A stretch of DNA of 64,000 nucleotides, from positions 120,914 to 184,913 of the IMG/VR virus record IMGVR_UViG_3300025141_000022; one strand, 5' to 3'. The DNA is from a virus. Of this stretch, positions 8,114 through 18,099 are shown one piece after another (the stretch's first letter is position 1; each line of letters begins with the position of its first letter). A program made the translations under genes and the position numbers. A model generated the notes under the pieces. It worked only from the letters and a program-made list of their open reading frames with translations. It searched no databases and had not been told where the DNA came from.

Positions 8114-10753
8114 ATGGCAGAATACACTCCTGAACAGTTAGCCAGTATGAAAAACCAGATGGAGCAGCTAGAAGCGCTGTCCCGTCGTCAACGACTCAAT
8201 GAATCCGAAGCCCAACAGTTACGAGAGCTTCAGAGAAAATTGGGTGCTGATATTGCAAGATCCAAACGAGAGTTGGTGGCTGATTCAGAAAAACAACTGG
8301 CCATCGAAAAAGAGTTATTAAGCGTTGCAGATAACGCTGCTGAGCGGATTGCCGGCCGCATTGACGTTGCCGAAGCAGAATACGATTTACAAAGAAACAA
8401 ATTACAGCTTTTGCAGACCGAATTAGAGGCTCTTTATGAGGCCGATGATATCAATGAAGAGTTGATCGCAAAGAAAACAGCAGAACTCCAGTTTCAACGA
8501 GACATCACCGCCGAGACAAAAAAGACAGCCCAAGCGGTGTCGAATGTTGAAAAGGCTACCGAAAGAGTCATAGGTTCAACCCTAGGAATTAGTGATGCGT
8601 GGGAAGATACCGTCTGGGGCTCAATAATCAGCGCCGAGGACGGTTTATCACAATTTGGTGATACGCTTAAGTCAACTTTCGGTGATGTAGACAAGATGAT
8701 GGGCTCCCTAACCATGGCTGTGGTTGAGCAATCAGTATCCTTTGCGCTGATGGAGGATGACGTATTAGCCGGCTTTAACAAGGCCACTATGGCTGGAGGC
8801 AGCTATAACACCATGATACAGGACTTGGCTGACTCAAATAGACAAATTGGCGCTTCAATGCAGGATGTTGCCGACACTACTCAAACCCTACATTTAGAAA
8901 TGAGTCGATTTTCGCTCATGAGCACGGGGGCGAAGCAGGAAATGGCTGATTTTGCTATAGGGATGGAAGTGGCCGGCGTAGCGGGCGGCACCACAGCGGC
9001 TTTCCTAGATAATGCAATGCTGACTTTTGGCAAAACTGGCGCAGAGGCTATGGAGATGCAGGAGAGCATATTGGGTTTTGCTGACGCGCTTGGTGTTGCC
9101 GGCGAAGACATGATGGCAGCTTTTATCCAGGCCACCCCTCGCTTGGCGGAATTTGGCGCCGAAGGCGAAAAGGTTTTTAAGGAGTTGGCGGCACAGGCGA
9201 AAGCCACAGGAGTAGAGGTAAATTCATTAATTGGTATTGCCCAAAGTTTTGACACATATGAATCAGCAGCCCAATCAGTTGGTCAGCTAAACGCTATTAT
9301 GGGAGGCCCTCTCCTGAATACAACAGAAATGTTGCTGGCTACAGACTCCGAGAGAATTGATATGCTTGCTCAGTCGATGGAAGCTGGCGAATTGCAATGG
9401 AATCAGATGAATCGTTTCCAAAAGAAGGCTGTTGCAAACGCTGCTGGAATTACTGACATGGCACAAGCAGAAGCTATGTTTTCCCGAGGCGCAGCGGGCT
9501 TACGAGAGCACCAAGCTGCCGTTGAAGCTGAGGCCCTTGCACAAGAAGAACAGAATCGCATGCAAAAGGAAAATGTTACAATGATGAACCAAGTCATGCT
9601 CACTATGCAGGAACTGGCAGTTGCAATTCGTCCATTAATAGAATTTTTTGGAGCTTTAGCCCGTGGCGCTTCCGCAGTCGAAAACTCTACCGGTCTTGTA
9701 ACGGTTGCCGTTCGCACCAGCATCGGCGCTTGGATGGCCTACAAAGCTATCCTGATCGCGACTGGTACCACGAAGGCATCGGTCAAGGGCTTAACTTGGG
9801 CCCTGACCGCTGCGGAAATTAAACAAAATGCCGTCGCACGTTTCGGTTGGCTACTCAGGCTGAAGGATAATGTTACTACCGGTATCTCGAATTCTATCAA
9901 AGCTGTCTCTATCGGACTCTCCGCCGGCTACACCGGTGTTAAGGCAGGTGAAAATATCGTGGAAAACGCTGGCTGGGTTGCAAAGACAGCCTCTACCGCC
10001 GCAGAGTGGGCTGGCATCGCTGCGAGAAAAGTAAAGAATGTACTCGTTGGAATTTCCACACTCCTCACAGGCGCTGAAGGGGCAGCAATAGGCGGTCTTA
10101 CACTTGCAAAGGGCGGGCTCATCACCGCAACTTGGGGCGTGGTCACCGCTACCTGGGCCTCGACCGTCGCGTTCTTGGCCAGCCCAATTGGATGGGTCGT
10201 TGCCGGCGTTGCGCTACTTGTTGCTGCACTTGTTGGTTTGGTAATGTGGTTTGGTAACGTAGAAGCGGCCTGGGATGCGATGGTGACTGGCATGAAAGCA
10301 GTGGCCAAGGTCATGGCCGCTGTCATCCTCTCACCGTTTAATCTTCTCATTGCAATGGCCAATACCGCAGTTGCGGCTGCCGATAAGGTCATGCCAGGCG
10401 ATCAGTCTGGCTGGAAGTTAGACTACCTCGCCCTTCCTAAATTTGCAGCAGGTACCGATGATTTCGCAGAAGGCGGCGCGGCCGTGGTCGGTGAAAGGGG
10501 CGCAGAAATGGTAGTTCTACCACCACATTCGGCAGTTATCAACAATCAAAACACTGAAAAGATGGCCAATGCTACGCAAAACCGAGCAGCTGCCCCAGTT
10601 GCAGCCGCCGCCGCAGGACAAGGGGCAGCCCCCGCAGGCCCGCAAGCACCAGCAGGCCCAACCACGGTTATACTACAGATGAGTGATCGAGAAGTTGGCC
10701 GCGTAGTTATCGACGCAATTAGAAGAAGCCAAGTTCTAAATGTGCAGACTTAG
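8114..10753 (+). CDS. Tape measure protein
   Basis: This 879-residue protein starts at ATG 8114 with a perfect AGGAGGT box. Residues 1-150 are a long coiled coil rich in Q, E, K and L. The centre is Ala/Gly-rich with several hydrophobic helices, including a clear membrane-type segment near residues 689-713 (IGWVVAGVALLVAALVGLV). The C-terminal part has GERGAEMVVLPPHSAVIN, a common tape-measure signature, then an Ala/Pro/Gln-rich linker and a final amphipathic helix. The protein sets tail length inside the tube and may form the membrane channel for DNA entry. The position between chaperone and baseplate genes is standard. Confidence 0.9.
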   Translation: MAEYTPEQLASMKNQMEQLEALSRRQRLNESEAQQLRELQRKLGADIARSKRELVADSEKQLAIEKELLSVADNAAERIAGRIDVAEAEYDLQRNKLQLLQTELEALYEADDINEELIAKKTAELQFQRDITAETKKTAQAVSNVEKATERVIGSTLGISDAWEDTVWGSIISAEDGLSQFGDTLKSTFGDVDKMMGSLTMAVVEQSVSFALMEDDVLAGFNKATMAGGSYNTMIQDLADSNRQIGASMQDVADTTQTLHLEMSRFSLMSTGAKQEMADFAIGMEVAGVAGGTTAAFLDNAMLTFGKTGAEAMEMQESILGFADALGVAGEDMMAAFIQATPRLAEFGAEGEKVFKELAAQAKATGVEVNSLIGIAQSFDTYESAAQSVGQLNAIMGGPLLNTTEMLLATDSERIDMLAQSMEAGELQWNQMNRFQKKAVANAAGITDMAQAEAMFSRGAAGLREHQAAVEAEALAQEEQNRMQKENVTMMNQVMLTMQELAVAIRPLIEFFGALARGASAVENSTGLVTVAVRTSIGAWMAYKAILIATGTTKASVKGLTWALTAAEIKQNAVARFGWLLRLKDNVTTGISNSIKAVSIGLSAGYTGVKAGENIVENAGWVAKTASTAAEWAGIAARKVKNVLVGISTLLTGAEGAAIGGLTLAKGGLITATWGVVTATWASTVAFLASPIGWVVAGVALLVAALVGLVMWFGNVEAAWDAMVTGMKAVAKVMAAVILSPFNLLIAMANTAVAAADKVMPGDQSGWKLDYLALPKFAAGTDDFAEGGAAVVGERGAEMVVLPPHSAVINNQNTEKMANATQNRAAAPVAAAAAGQGAAPAGPQAPAGPTTVILQMSDREVGRVVIDAIRRSQVLNVQT

Positions 10754-10799
10754 TGAAAAGTTTAGCCAATAACTAGTTAGGACAGGAGAGAATATACTA

Positions 10800-11825
10800 A
10801 TGTCATCAGGTCGTGGTCATTTCGATATCTTAGGTAAACAATTTTGGGAAGTAAAAGAAGATTTTGCTGGAGGCTGGGATAATCAACGAGTCTCAGATGG
10901 CAGCACCACATTGGCTGTATCCAACAGGCATTGGACTTGGCTCCATTTTGGGCATGTACCTACTGGCAACGTTGTTAGTTTTAAAGCATTTGTGACAGGA
11001 TTCACTCAAACATTTGAACAAGTTTGGGAAGAAACTAACTCTTATGGTCGAATGGATCCAATTAAGACTTTTACAAGGACTGGAAGAAAAATTAGCCTTC
11101 AGTGGTCTGTTGTTGCTGAATCCCGCGACGATGCTTTTAGAAATATAGATCGCTGCAACGCGCTAGCGCATCTTCAATATCCCATGTACAGTGAAGATGG
11201 AATTATGCAGGCTGCACCCCTAATAAGGGTTAGGTGGATAAATATGATTAAAAATGCCGGCCATGGCTCGACTGACGGTGGTGGTGGAACCAGTGGCCAC
11301 CCCGGCCCGAATAACGGCGGAGTTGGCGGAGATACTTACGGTCTAGTTTGCACAATGAGTGGATTTACATGGGAGCCAGACATGGAAATGGGCTTTGTTG
11401 AGGGCCACGCAACCGATGGAGATGAGGGTTATCCGGCCATGGCCCCTAAATATATTAAAATGAGCACGGAACTTACTGTGCTGCACACACACAAGTTGGG
11501 ATGGAATGAAGACAAGACTCCCCGGATAGAAACCGAGACTAACAGTTACTTTGGCGCCGGCAACTTCCCCATGATGTCAGGTATGCCCTATGCAGACCCA
11601 GATGGCAGCAAAGCCCGCGCTGCAATAGAAGACTTCTTGGAAGCGGCCAGTTCTATTGGCGATGATATTGAAGAAGCCGGCGGGCTGAGCAATTATCTGG
11701 GGAACGAGCTTGGTGATATATCGGATGATCTTGTGTCGCTCATTGAGGGTGGTGCGGAGATGGCTAGCCCGGGCGTGTCCGCCATTGGAGGACTTCTTGG
11801 CCTAGGCGGTGATGACAATGATTAA
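10800..11825 (+). CDS. Baseplate tail-tube cap/initiator, gp48/gp54-like
   Basis: This 341-residue protein starts at ATG 10800 after a CAGGAGAG box. The fold-defining region (VSFKAFVTGFTQTFEQVW, YGRMDPIKTFTRTGRKISLQW, then a YPMY loop) follows the pattern of tube-cap proteins that start tail-tube growth from the baseplate, with a beta barrel related to the tube protein. A Gly-rich loop is at about residues 158-180. The C-terminal 80 residues are acidic and Gly-rich. It could equally be the gp54 or gp48 equivalent, and only one such gene is seen here. Confidence 0.65.
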   Translation: MSSGRGHFDILGKQFWEVKEDFAGGWDNQRVSDGSTTLAVSNRHWTWLHFGHVPTGNVVSFKAFVTGFTQTFEQVWEETNSYGRMDPIKTFTRTGRKISLQWSVVAESRDDAFRNIDRCNALAHLQYPMYSEDGIMQAAPLIRVRWINMIKNAGHGSTDGGGGTSGHPGPNNGGVGGDTYGLVCTMSGFTWEPDMEMGFVEGHATDGDEGYPAMAPKYIKMSTELTVLHTHKLGWNEDKTPRIETETNSYFGAGNFPMMSGMPYADPDGSKARAAIEDFLEAASSIGDDIEEAGGLSNYLGNELGDISDDLVSLIEGGAEMASPGVSAIGGLLGLGGDDND

Positions 11826-11842
11826 TAAAAGAGGACACAAAC

Positions 11843-12211
11843 ATGGCTGTTAACAATTCTAAATCAAATAGATATAATAGAAGAAAAAAAATCACTAACA
11901 CCGGCGGCAGCACTCAACAGAATCGCCGCATTTATTCTGGAGCCCCAGGATCTGGCAGAATTACGCAATTTCAAACGCCCATTTTGCTACAGCCCAGTGC
12001 GCAACAGGTAGCCAAACTAAAACTGAAAGTTCACCACTGGGCAATTGGGGATAAATATTGGAAATTAGCACAAGAACACTATGGAAACCCAGGCTACTGG
12101 TGGGTTATAGCAGCATTTAATAGAAAGCCCACAGAAGCACATGTCCACATTGGTTGTCCAATAATAGTGCCTCACCCTCTCGATAAAATTCTACAATATA
12201 TGGGTGTATAA
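11843..12211 (+). CDS. gp53: LysM-like baseplate protein, gp53-like
   Basis: This 122-residue protein starts at ATG 11843 behind AAGAGGAC. The first 50 residues are basic and disordered. The rest reads as a LysM-type fold: HHWAIGDKYWKLAQEHYGNPGYWWVI, then a Pro-rich strand with GCPIIVP near the end. T4 gp53, P2 gpX and related baseplate proteins use a LysM-like domain to hold the wedge or hub. Here it is probably structural rather than a peptidoglycan binder acting alone. It lies between the tube cap and the large hub protein. Confidence 0.7.
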   Translation: MAVNNSKSNRYNRRKKITNTGGSTQQNRRIYSGAPGSGRITQFQTPILLQPSAQQVAKLKLKVHHWAIGDKYWKLAQEHYGNPGYWWVIAAFNRKPTEAHVHIGCPIIVPHPLDKILQYMGV

Positions 12212-12230
12212 GCCCTATACTTAAATCAAA

Positions 12231-15200
12231 ATGTTAAAATCGATAAAAAACACAATCAAACGTTTCTGGTGGGATATAGTCGCTACACATCGGCTTTTGT
12301 TCCACCCCTTCACGAAGCCGGGAACAAAAGCCGACATGGTATGGTCTTGGTGCCTGTTTATTTTGTTTGTCATCTTCTTCCCCGAGCAATCGGGAGATGT
12401 TCAGCTTGCGCACCCCCTCCTCGCCGGCGTTGTCATCCTCGGCGGCATAGGAACCACCGGCTACGCAGCCTACGAGGGCCATAACGCTTATGAAGCGTAT
12501 GAGGAAGCAGAAGAGAGAGCCAGAATCGCAGCCGCCCGCGAAGCAGAACGAGCAGAAGCCCAAGCTCGAATGGATGCGGCCCAAAGCGATCTGGGCCAAG
12601 CTGAAGGAAACCGTAGAAAAGTTCAAAGATTTCTAAACGTTTATATTAAAGAAATGTCTGACATATCCTCTCGCTGGCATCGACAAGGTGGCTGGCAAGG
12701 CATGTGGGAAAATTTTGGAATAGTGGAGTCTGAGTCGCCCGGCACTATAATTGATCAAATAAGCCAACGAGGTGTAAAAGAGTTTATGACTCTTACACCC
12801 GTACAAATGTCTTTGCTGCAGCCGATGTTTCGAATATGGGTTGACGCGTCGATAATATCTCCAGCCAATCTTGCTGCGCCTTCGCCTGGGCAGGGATATA
12901 CTCTAGGACAAGCGTGGCAAACCATGCAATCCTGGGCTGGTGGGGCAGCTAATGACGCCGGAAACTATGTGCAGTTGAAGTTTCCAGATCGTTTAGCGCC
13001 GTCCGACATAGAGGCAATTCTTGACGGTGAACAAACTCGACCAAGTGGAGTGTGGTTTATATCGTTTGACTGGAAGTGGAAGGACATTGGCAATACACCG
13101 ACCATGGAAAATACCATGTTTGATTGCACGCTTAAATTTGGTTGTGAGAGCTTGGCGGCCCTCGACGCACCGCAAGATCCAACTAATCCTAGAACTAACT
13201 TTAAAGAACTTCTAAGGCCGGTGAACCCAGGAACCGCAGTCGGTTGCCGAATACAGGTCGGATGGTCGCCGCCTATAGAGACAGATATTATCGATGGGGA
13301 TCTATCAGACGCAATTCAAAATATGCAAAAAATATTTGATTGCAACATGACCGGCTATAACATTGATTTTAAAGAAAATGGAACTATTGAAGTAGAAGTT
13401 AAATACATAGCCGGCATTGATAAGGCAAACGCAGAGCCGGGAAACGATCTGCTCACTAGAGTAAGTCAAACCTATGAGGATCGTCAAGAAGATCATGACA
13501 AAACGAGAGAGGATGCTGGCCTCACTATGGGCAGCGGAGAGGGCGGCACTGAAGAAGTAATAACTATCCTTAGAGCGCTCGCATCCACTGCGGGCTCAGA
13601 TGGCCTTCGCACCGCAGAACAATCCGGCGCAACCCGCGCAAACGTAGCACGCTTGCAGGAGATATCCGGCTACTTTCAGCCACACCTTGCCGGCGGCGAT
13701 TCGAGCGCCATCGCCGGGCTCTCGTCGGACTCAATCAACGCCATTATGGGCAGTGAAACGACAAACGATGACGGCACCTATCCGGCTCCAGGTCTTAACG
13801 AAACTTATGATGGTGATCCTCGTGCATTGGCCGGTTTTGTTCTTCAACGCGCCGGCGATCTCTTCACCCTTGACGGACAACTTAAAGGAGGCACAACCGC
13901 AGCTGATCTAGAGTCGATAGTCAGATCAGTCGAAGCGGTACAACACTTTCAAGGTCAAACATTTCGTTCAGGATATCGAAATCGCATGGCCGCAGCGTAT
14001 TCGGCTATCATTAATTATCTTCATGAGAACGGTAAGATCTACATGGCCGATCTTGACATCGATCATTTAGTAGAATTAAACCAGGGCACCCTGAGTGATC
14101 CTGATTACATAGATTCTATTGAGGTAAGCAAGGTAACCGGCCTAGGCACCCACTCGGAGGCCATGTTCGACGGGGCCCTGGAGGCGATTGGAGACACCAT
14201 TGAGGTAAATGAAGAATCTCGTCGCGGCGACACTTATGGTGCCGCATGGGATGCTAACTTGACTCAATATGCTAAAGTTAACGCCGAGGACAGGACCGTC
14301 CGCGCAATGTGGTTTTATATGGGTGATGTCCTTGATTATGCTTTTGACAGACGATTCTGGGCAAGAGATGCGCAGCATTTTCACGCTCTTGTCGGGCCGC
14401 TAACACTAGCAGTTCATAAGGCAGGAGAGTCACCTGTTCCCGTTGCTATAAATTTAGCCGATATACCCGTAAACCTTCCTTCGTTCATGGTTTTCATGCA
14501 GCGCCAAATGGAGCGCAGAGGAGGTGGAAACGCTAGAGGCCAATCTGTGGTTCAAGGGCCTCTGACAGTGAAAACTTTTGTTCAGGATCTTTTTCATGAT
14601 GTAATCGTTAAGCGCCTCGGTGCCGCCGCAGACGGCGCCAGTGGAATCCGCGCATCGGCAGATCATAGCAGTGATGGCATCTTGCAAGTAGATGTTATGA
14701 CATTCATGACGGTTCCCTTCGATGATGGAACGTATCTCTTCGATGAGGGCGTAAGAACAAACCTCAGCCCCACCACAGATATCCCGATGATCTTTAGTCA
14801 TCATGTACAGGACGTTCAGAGTTATTATTACATGTTTGCAGCCTCCAACAGAGCAGAAAACTGTACGGGCGATGAAGACGCAGATCAGTTGGTGCCAATT
14901 TATCATTTACGCTATGGCAGAGAGAATGGAATCGTTAAAAATATAAAATTTACACGGGAAGACACAAAGTATTTTCAAGAGGGTGTAATCCAGGCGGCTT
15001 TTGGAGACAATACGGCCGATAGTTCGATAACCACTCAGATACGAGCCGGCTCTGCCCCGAGCTTGCTAAAGTATGTATACAGGTTGGAAGCAACGCTTTT
15101 CGGCAATGTACTTTTCCATCCTGGGTGTAAAATATACCTCAAGCCTGAATACCCAGGCACTCCGATGGATTCTGGTATTATTGCAGATCTTGGCTTGGGA

Positions 15201-15386
15201 GGTTACTATTTTATTACATCGTGTGAAAGCTTTTTAGAGGCTGGAAAGTTTGAAACTAAAATTAAGGGATACTTAGAATTGGTGTATACCGGCACAGCAC
15301 ATGGCTCTGGACAGTTTAATAGCGTGGTGGACGCATTTGGCGCTGGCACTTTTGAGGGCGGGGCCACAGGGGTTGCTGGTGAATAG
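12231..15386 (+). CDS. Giant baseplate hub-like structural protein with N-terminal membrane helices
   Basis: This is a 1051-residue protein. The C-terminal 150 residues (LRYGRENGIVKNIKFTRED, then RLEATLFGNVLFHPG, GGYYFITSCES, FETKIKGYLELVY) resemble the beta domains of gp27/gpD-type hub proteins. A similar block (WSPPIETDIIDGDLSDAIQNM) lies near residue 345. The N-terminus is odd: residues 36-52 and 62-84 are strongly hydrophobic helices, followed by an Ala/Glu/Arg-rich coiled coil to about residue 130. ATG 12231 has no good Shine-Dalgarno sequence, so the true start may differ, although no better in-frame start was found. The hub would carry the central spike. Confidence 0.6.
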   Translation: MLKSIKNTIKRFWWDIVATHRLLFHPFTKPGTKADMVWSWCLFILFVIFFPEQSGDVQLAHPLLAGVVILGGIGTTGYAAYEGHNAYEAYEEAEERARIAAAREAERAEAQARMDAAQSDLGQAEGNRRKVQRFLNVYIKEMSDISSRWHRQGGWQGMWENFGIVESESPGTIIDQISQRGVKEFMTLTPVQMSLLQPMFRIWVDASIISPANLAAPSPGQGYTLGQAWQTMQSWAGGAANDAGNYVQLKFPDRLAPSDIEAILDGEQTRPSGVWFISFDWKWKDIGNTPTMENTMFDCTLKFGCESLAALDAPQDPTNPRTNFKELLRPVNPGTAVGCRIQVGWSPPIETDIIDGDLSDAIQNMQKIFDCNMTGYNIDFKENGTIEVEVKYIAGIDKANAEPGNDLLTRVSQTYEDRQEDHDKTREDAGLTMGSGEGGTEEVITILRALASTAGSDGLRTAEQSGATRANVARLQEISGYFQPHLAGGDSSAIAGLSSDSINAIMGSETTNDDGTYPAPGLNETYDGDPRALAGFVLQRAGDLFTLDGQLKGGTTAADLESIVRSVEAVQHFQGQTFRSGYRNRMAAAYSAIINYLHENGKIYMADLDIDHLVELNQGTLSDPDYIDSIEVSKVTGLGTHSEAMFDGALEAIGDTIEVNEESRRGDTYGAAWDANLTQYAKVNAEDRTVRAMWFYMGDVLDYAFDRRFWARDAQHFHALVGPLTLAVHKAGESPVPVAINLADIPVNLPSFMVFMQRQMERRGGGNARGQSVVQGPLTVKTFVQDLFHDVIVKRLGAAADGASGIRASADHSSDGILQVDVMTFMTVPFDDGTYLFDEGVRTNLSPTTDIPMIFSHHVQDVQSYYYMFAASNRAENCTGDEDADQLVPIYHLRYGRENGIVKNIKFTREDTKYFQEGVIQAAFGDNTADSSITTQIRAGSAPSLLKYVYRLEATLFGNVLFHPGCKIYLKPEYPGTPMDSGIIADLGLGGYYFITSCESFLEAGKFETKIKGYLELVYTGTAHGSGQFNSVVDAFGAGTFEGGATGVAGE

Positions 15387-15397
15387 GAAGGATTTTC

Positions 15398-16882
15398 ATG
15401 GGAAGTAAATATTCAAACAAATCGTCTGTTGATAACAAAGAGAAATCAACGCGCACGCTTTTTCTTAACCGGAAGCGATATCGCCGCTACGGACACCCAT
15501 ATGATCAGCGCGTAGGCAAGGATCACACTATGCAAGTGCCAGAAAGCATAGTCCAATATCAGCCGGCTATAGATTTAATATATGAAAAGCCGCTTTATGG
15601 CAAAGTAGATCCTGAAGGAAATGCTATACAGCCGATAAAGTCAAAATTAGCCATGCTTTGGATGGGTGGAGGAACCCATGGCGATTTTTCTGGAAATGTG
15701 CCACTAGCTCTTGATTTTATTGCGCATGCACAAAAAGATTTCTTTAGAGAGTGGAATGATGCAGTAAAAGCCGGCAAAACAAAAACGAAAGAGGGACTTT
15801 TTGTTAACCCCACAGTTGCTCGCGGCGCAGCAGATTTTGTCGTACAGTATCAAGAGCACATCACCACACAAATGTCCTATTTCACCGGTGACTATCTTAC
15901 ATCTATAACAACCCCCTACAAGCACCGCGCACTAAATATCAGCACTTTCGACCATTTTGTTAAGGAATTTTTACGCAGTATAGACGATCCTAGATTTCCA
16001 ACAAAGATAACAAAAACTGCGTTCGCGATATGCGAAGATTCAGAGCCCAGAAACACTGCCTTGATGTTTGATATAGGTGCTGGCAAAGTTGGAGATGATA
16101 ATATCAAATATATGTGGCTAGAAGATCCAAATTGGGAAATGTTTATGAAATTAGCCGCTAGATATGGGTTTGTTGTAGATAAAAATATCCCATGGAGATT
16201 TATAGCGGATTTAGGTTCCCAGCCTATGGCTGAGTATATGGATATGTATGAAACGAATATAGATTTATTGTGGTACACGCACTATGATCGAGTTTATGCA
16301 GGCGACTTAACTACGCTTAAAGCACAATTGTCGCTAGCGTATAACAATTATGTGGCCCAATATCCCTATATAAAGAAGACAGATACAACATGGATTGGAA
16401 AATCTGGCGTTTATACTAATATGGATATGATTTCGGGAGTTTGGCCAACTCCCGCTGCCACGTCAATAAAATATGAAATACTTCCACAGTTAATATATCG
16501 CACTCCCACATCACAGCAAGAACTTGAGCTTCAATATACTGATAGTGACTGGATGCAGCTTTATATTCAAATTAGAAATATTGAATTAGGATATCCTTTT
16601 GATGATATAAAAATGCATTATGTTGCCGATGTTGCAGAACAATTGTGGAAAGCACTTGACATCACGCAAGGAATGCAGTATATTAATACTACATTTGCGG
16701 AGTATCATCTTGAAGAACATGATTTCAACGATAAATATTATAGCAACAACGCAGAAGAGGCACTGCAAGATGCGAGCGCTCGACCCGCAACTAGTGCCAA
16801 TGGCAATTTTACGACTGGTGGTTCACGAGAATCGACCAATATTGGCGGCGGTGGTGCTGGAGGTGCTTCTGGAGGGTATTAA
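15398..16882 (+). CDS. Virion structural protein (unknown)
   Basis: This 494-residue protein starts at ATG 15398, 12 bases after the hub-like gene with AGGAAGG upstream. I recognise no enzyme motif. The N-terminus is basic (RKRYRRYGH), the middle is rich in aromatic residues, and the C-terminus ends in a low-complexity Gly/Ser tail (GGGGAGGASGGY). Co-transcription with baseplate genes suggests a baseplate or head-tail structural role. Its stop codon overlaps the next start (TAATG), so it is coupled to the downstream polymerase gene at the border between structural and replication modules. Confidence 0.5.
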   Translation: MGSKYSNKSSVDNKEKSTRTLFLNRKRYRRYGHPYDQRVGKDHTMQVPESIVQYQPAIDLIYEKPLYGKVDPEGNAIQPIKSKLAMLWMGGGTHGDFSGNVPLALDFIAHAQKDFFREWNDAVKAGKTKTKEGLFVNPTVARGAADFVVQYQEHITTQMSYFTGDYLTSITTPYKHRALNISTFDHFVKEFLRSIDDPRFPTKITKTAFAICEDSEPRNTALMFDIGAGKVGDDNIKYMWLEDPNWEMFMKLAARYGFVVDKNIPWRFIADLGSQPMAEYMDMYETNIDLLWYTHYDRVYAGDLTTLKAQLSLAYNNYVAQYPYIKKTDTTWIGKSGVYTNMDMISGVWPTPAATSIKYEILPQLIYRTPTSQQELELQYTDSDWMQLYIQIRNIELGYPFDDIKMHYVADVAEQLWKALDITQGMQYINTTFAEYHLEEHDFNDKYYSNNAEEALQDASARPATSANGNFTTGGSRESTNIGGGGAGGASGGY

Positions 16883-18099
16883 TGCTTTTTCAGGCACTTG
16901 ATAATAAGAAAGAATGTGTAGGGATATATTGTAACGGAGAGCTTCTCTTCTCAGATTTGCAAATGTCTGCATTGACCGCGACATGGGACTATTCTCAACT
17001 TTTGGAAAATCAAGAACAAATAGAATACGCACACCTGTATTGTGGAAAAACTCTAGACGAGGCATGTCCAGAACACTTAGATACTCTTTGGGAAGATTCA
17101 AAACAGAAGTTAAGAGCATTTTTGCGCTCATTTCACGAAGCCAAGCTTTCATTAGACGATAACTGTTTTTACGATTTGGTACCAGATCAGTTTTTGATGG
17201 AATATTACGAATGCAGAAACAAGATTACAAACTACGTTTTAAATAATTACGAGCGTCCTGATAATTATGAATTTTTAGCTAACTTGACGAGAGTAACCAA
17301 TCAGATTGCTACTAATAAATTAAATATTGATAAGAGCAGTCTTCGACCGTTGATGTACAAATTAAAGGTTCGAAATTTTATGAAAAAGTTGGACATTGTA
17401 CGACCTTATGTTGAGTATAATATTTTCGGGACAAAAACAGGCCGACTAACGACAAAGAAAAATACCTTTCCAATATTAACATTAGATAAGGAATATCGTA
17501 GAATATTAAAACCAGCAAACGATTGGTTTGTAGAACTGGATTTTAATGCTGCGGAGTTGAGAACTATGTTGGCGCTATCGGGATTACAGCAGCCACAAGA
17601 AGATATTCATGAATGGAATATAAAAAACGTGTTTAAAGAAAATATCACAAGAGACGAAGCTAAGACAAGAATTTTTGCTTGGCTTTATGGGTCCGAAAAA
17701 GAAAGTAAGCGCCTATCTACTATAGATGCTAAAGAAATACTTAGACAAACGTACCAAAGAGAGGGAATTGTTAGCAAGCATTGGACCGGCTCACATGTCA
17801 GAACACGATTCGGTCGGACCATTCCTAGCGATAACCATCATGCTCTCTCTTATATTATTCAAAGTAGTTGTGTCGATAACGTCAATCGGCAACTCATCAA
17901 AATCCACGATAGACTTGCTAACAATACAACAAGAGTTGCATTCACCCTACACGACTCCATCGTCCTTGATGTCCCCAATGCCGAAAGAGGACTCATCCCA
18001 GAATTAATTAAATTATTTTCGAATACCGATCTTGGCAACTTTAAAGTTAATATTAGTGCTGGTAAAAATTTTGGAAATTTAAAGAGGTTAAATTTATGA
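16882..18099 (+). CDS. DNA polymerase A-family protein (polymerase domain only)
   Basis: This 405-residue protein has Pol I palm and finger motifs: GTKTGRL at about residue 178, motif A with D220 (ELDFNAAELR), the O-helix TRDEAKTRIFAWLYG and motif C FTLHDSIVLDV with H357-D358. The canonical HDE is HDS here, so the Glu next to the second catalytic Asp is Ser359. The 170-residue N-terminus shows no recognisable 3'-5' exonuclease motifs, and the protein is much shorter than T7 (704) or E. coli (928) Pol I. A 5'-3' exonuclease is encoded separately at 23041. It may be a gap-filling or primer-replacement polymerase beside the DnaE-type enzyme at 35480. It overlaps the next gene (ATGA). Confidence 0.8.
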   Translation: MLFQALDNKKECVGIYCNGELLFSDLQMSALTATWDYSQLLENQEQIEYAHLYCGKTLDEACPEHLDTLWEDSKQKLRAFLRSFHEAKLSLDDNCFYDLVPDQFLMEYYECRNKITNYVLNNYERPDNYEFLANLTRVTNQIATNKLNIDKSSLRPLMYKLKVRNFMKKLDIVRPYVEYNIFGTKTGRLTTKKNTFPILTLDKEYRRILKPANDWFVELDFNAAELRTMLALSGLQQPQEDIHEWNIKNVFKENITRDEAKTRIFAWLYGSEKESKRLSTIDAKEILRQTYQREGIVSKHWTGSHVRTRFGRTIPSDNHHALSYIIQSSCVDNVNRQLIKIHDRLANNTTRVAFTLHDSIVLDVPNAERGLIPELIKLFSNTDLGNFKVNISAGKNFGNLKRLNL

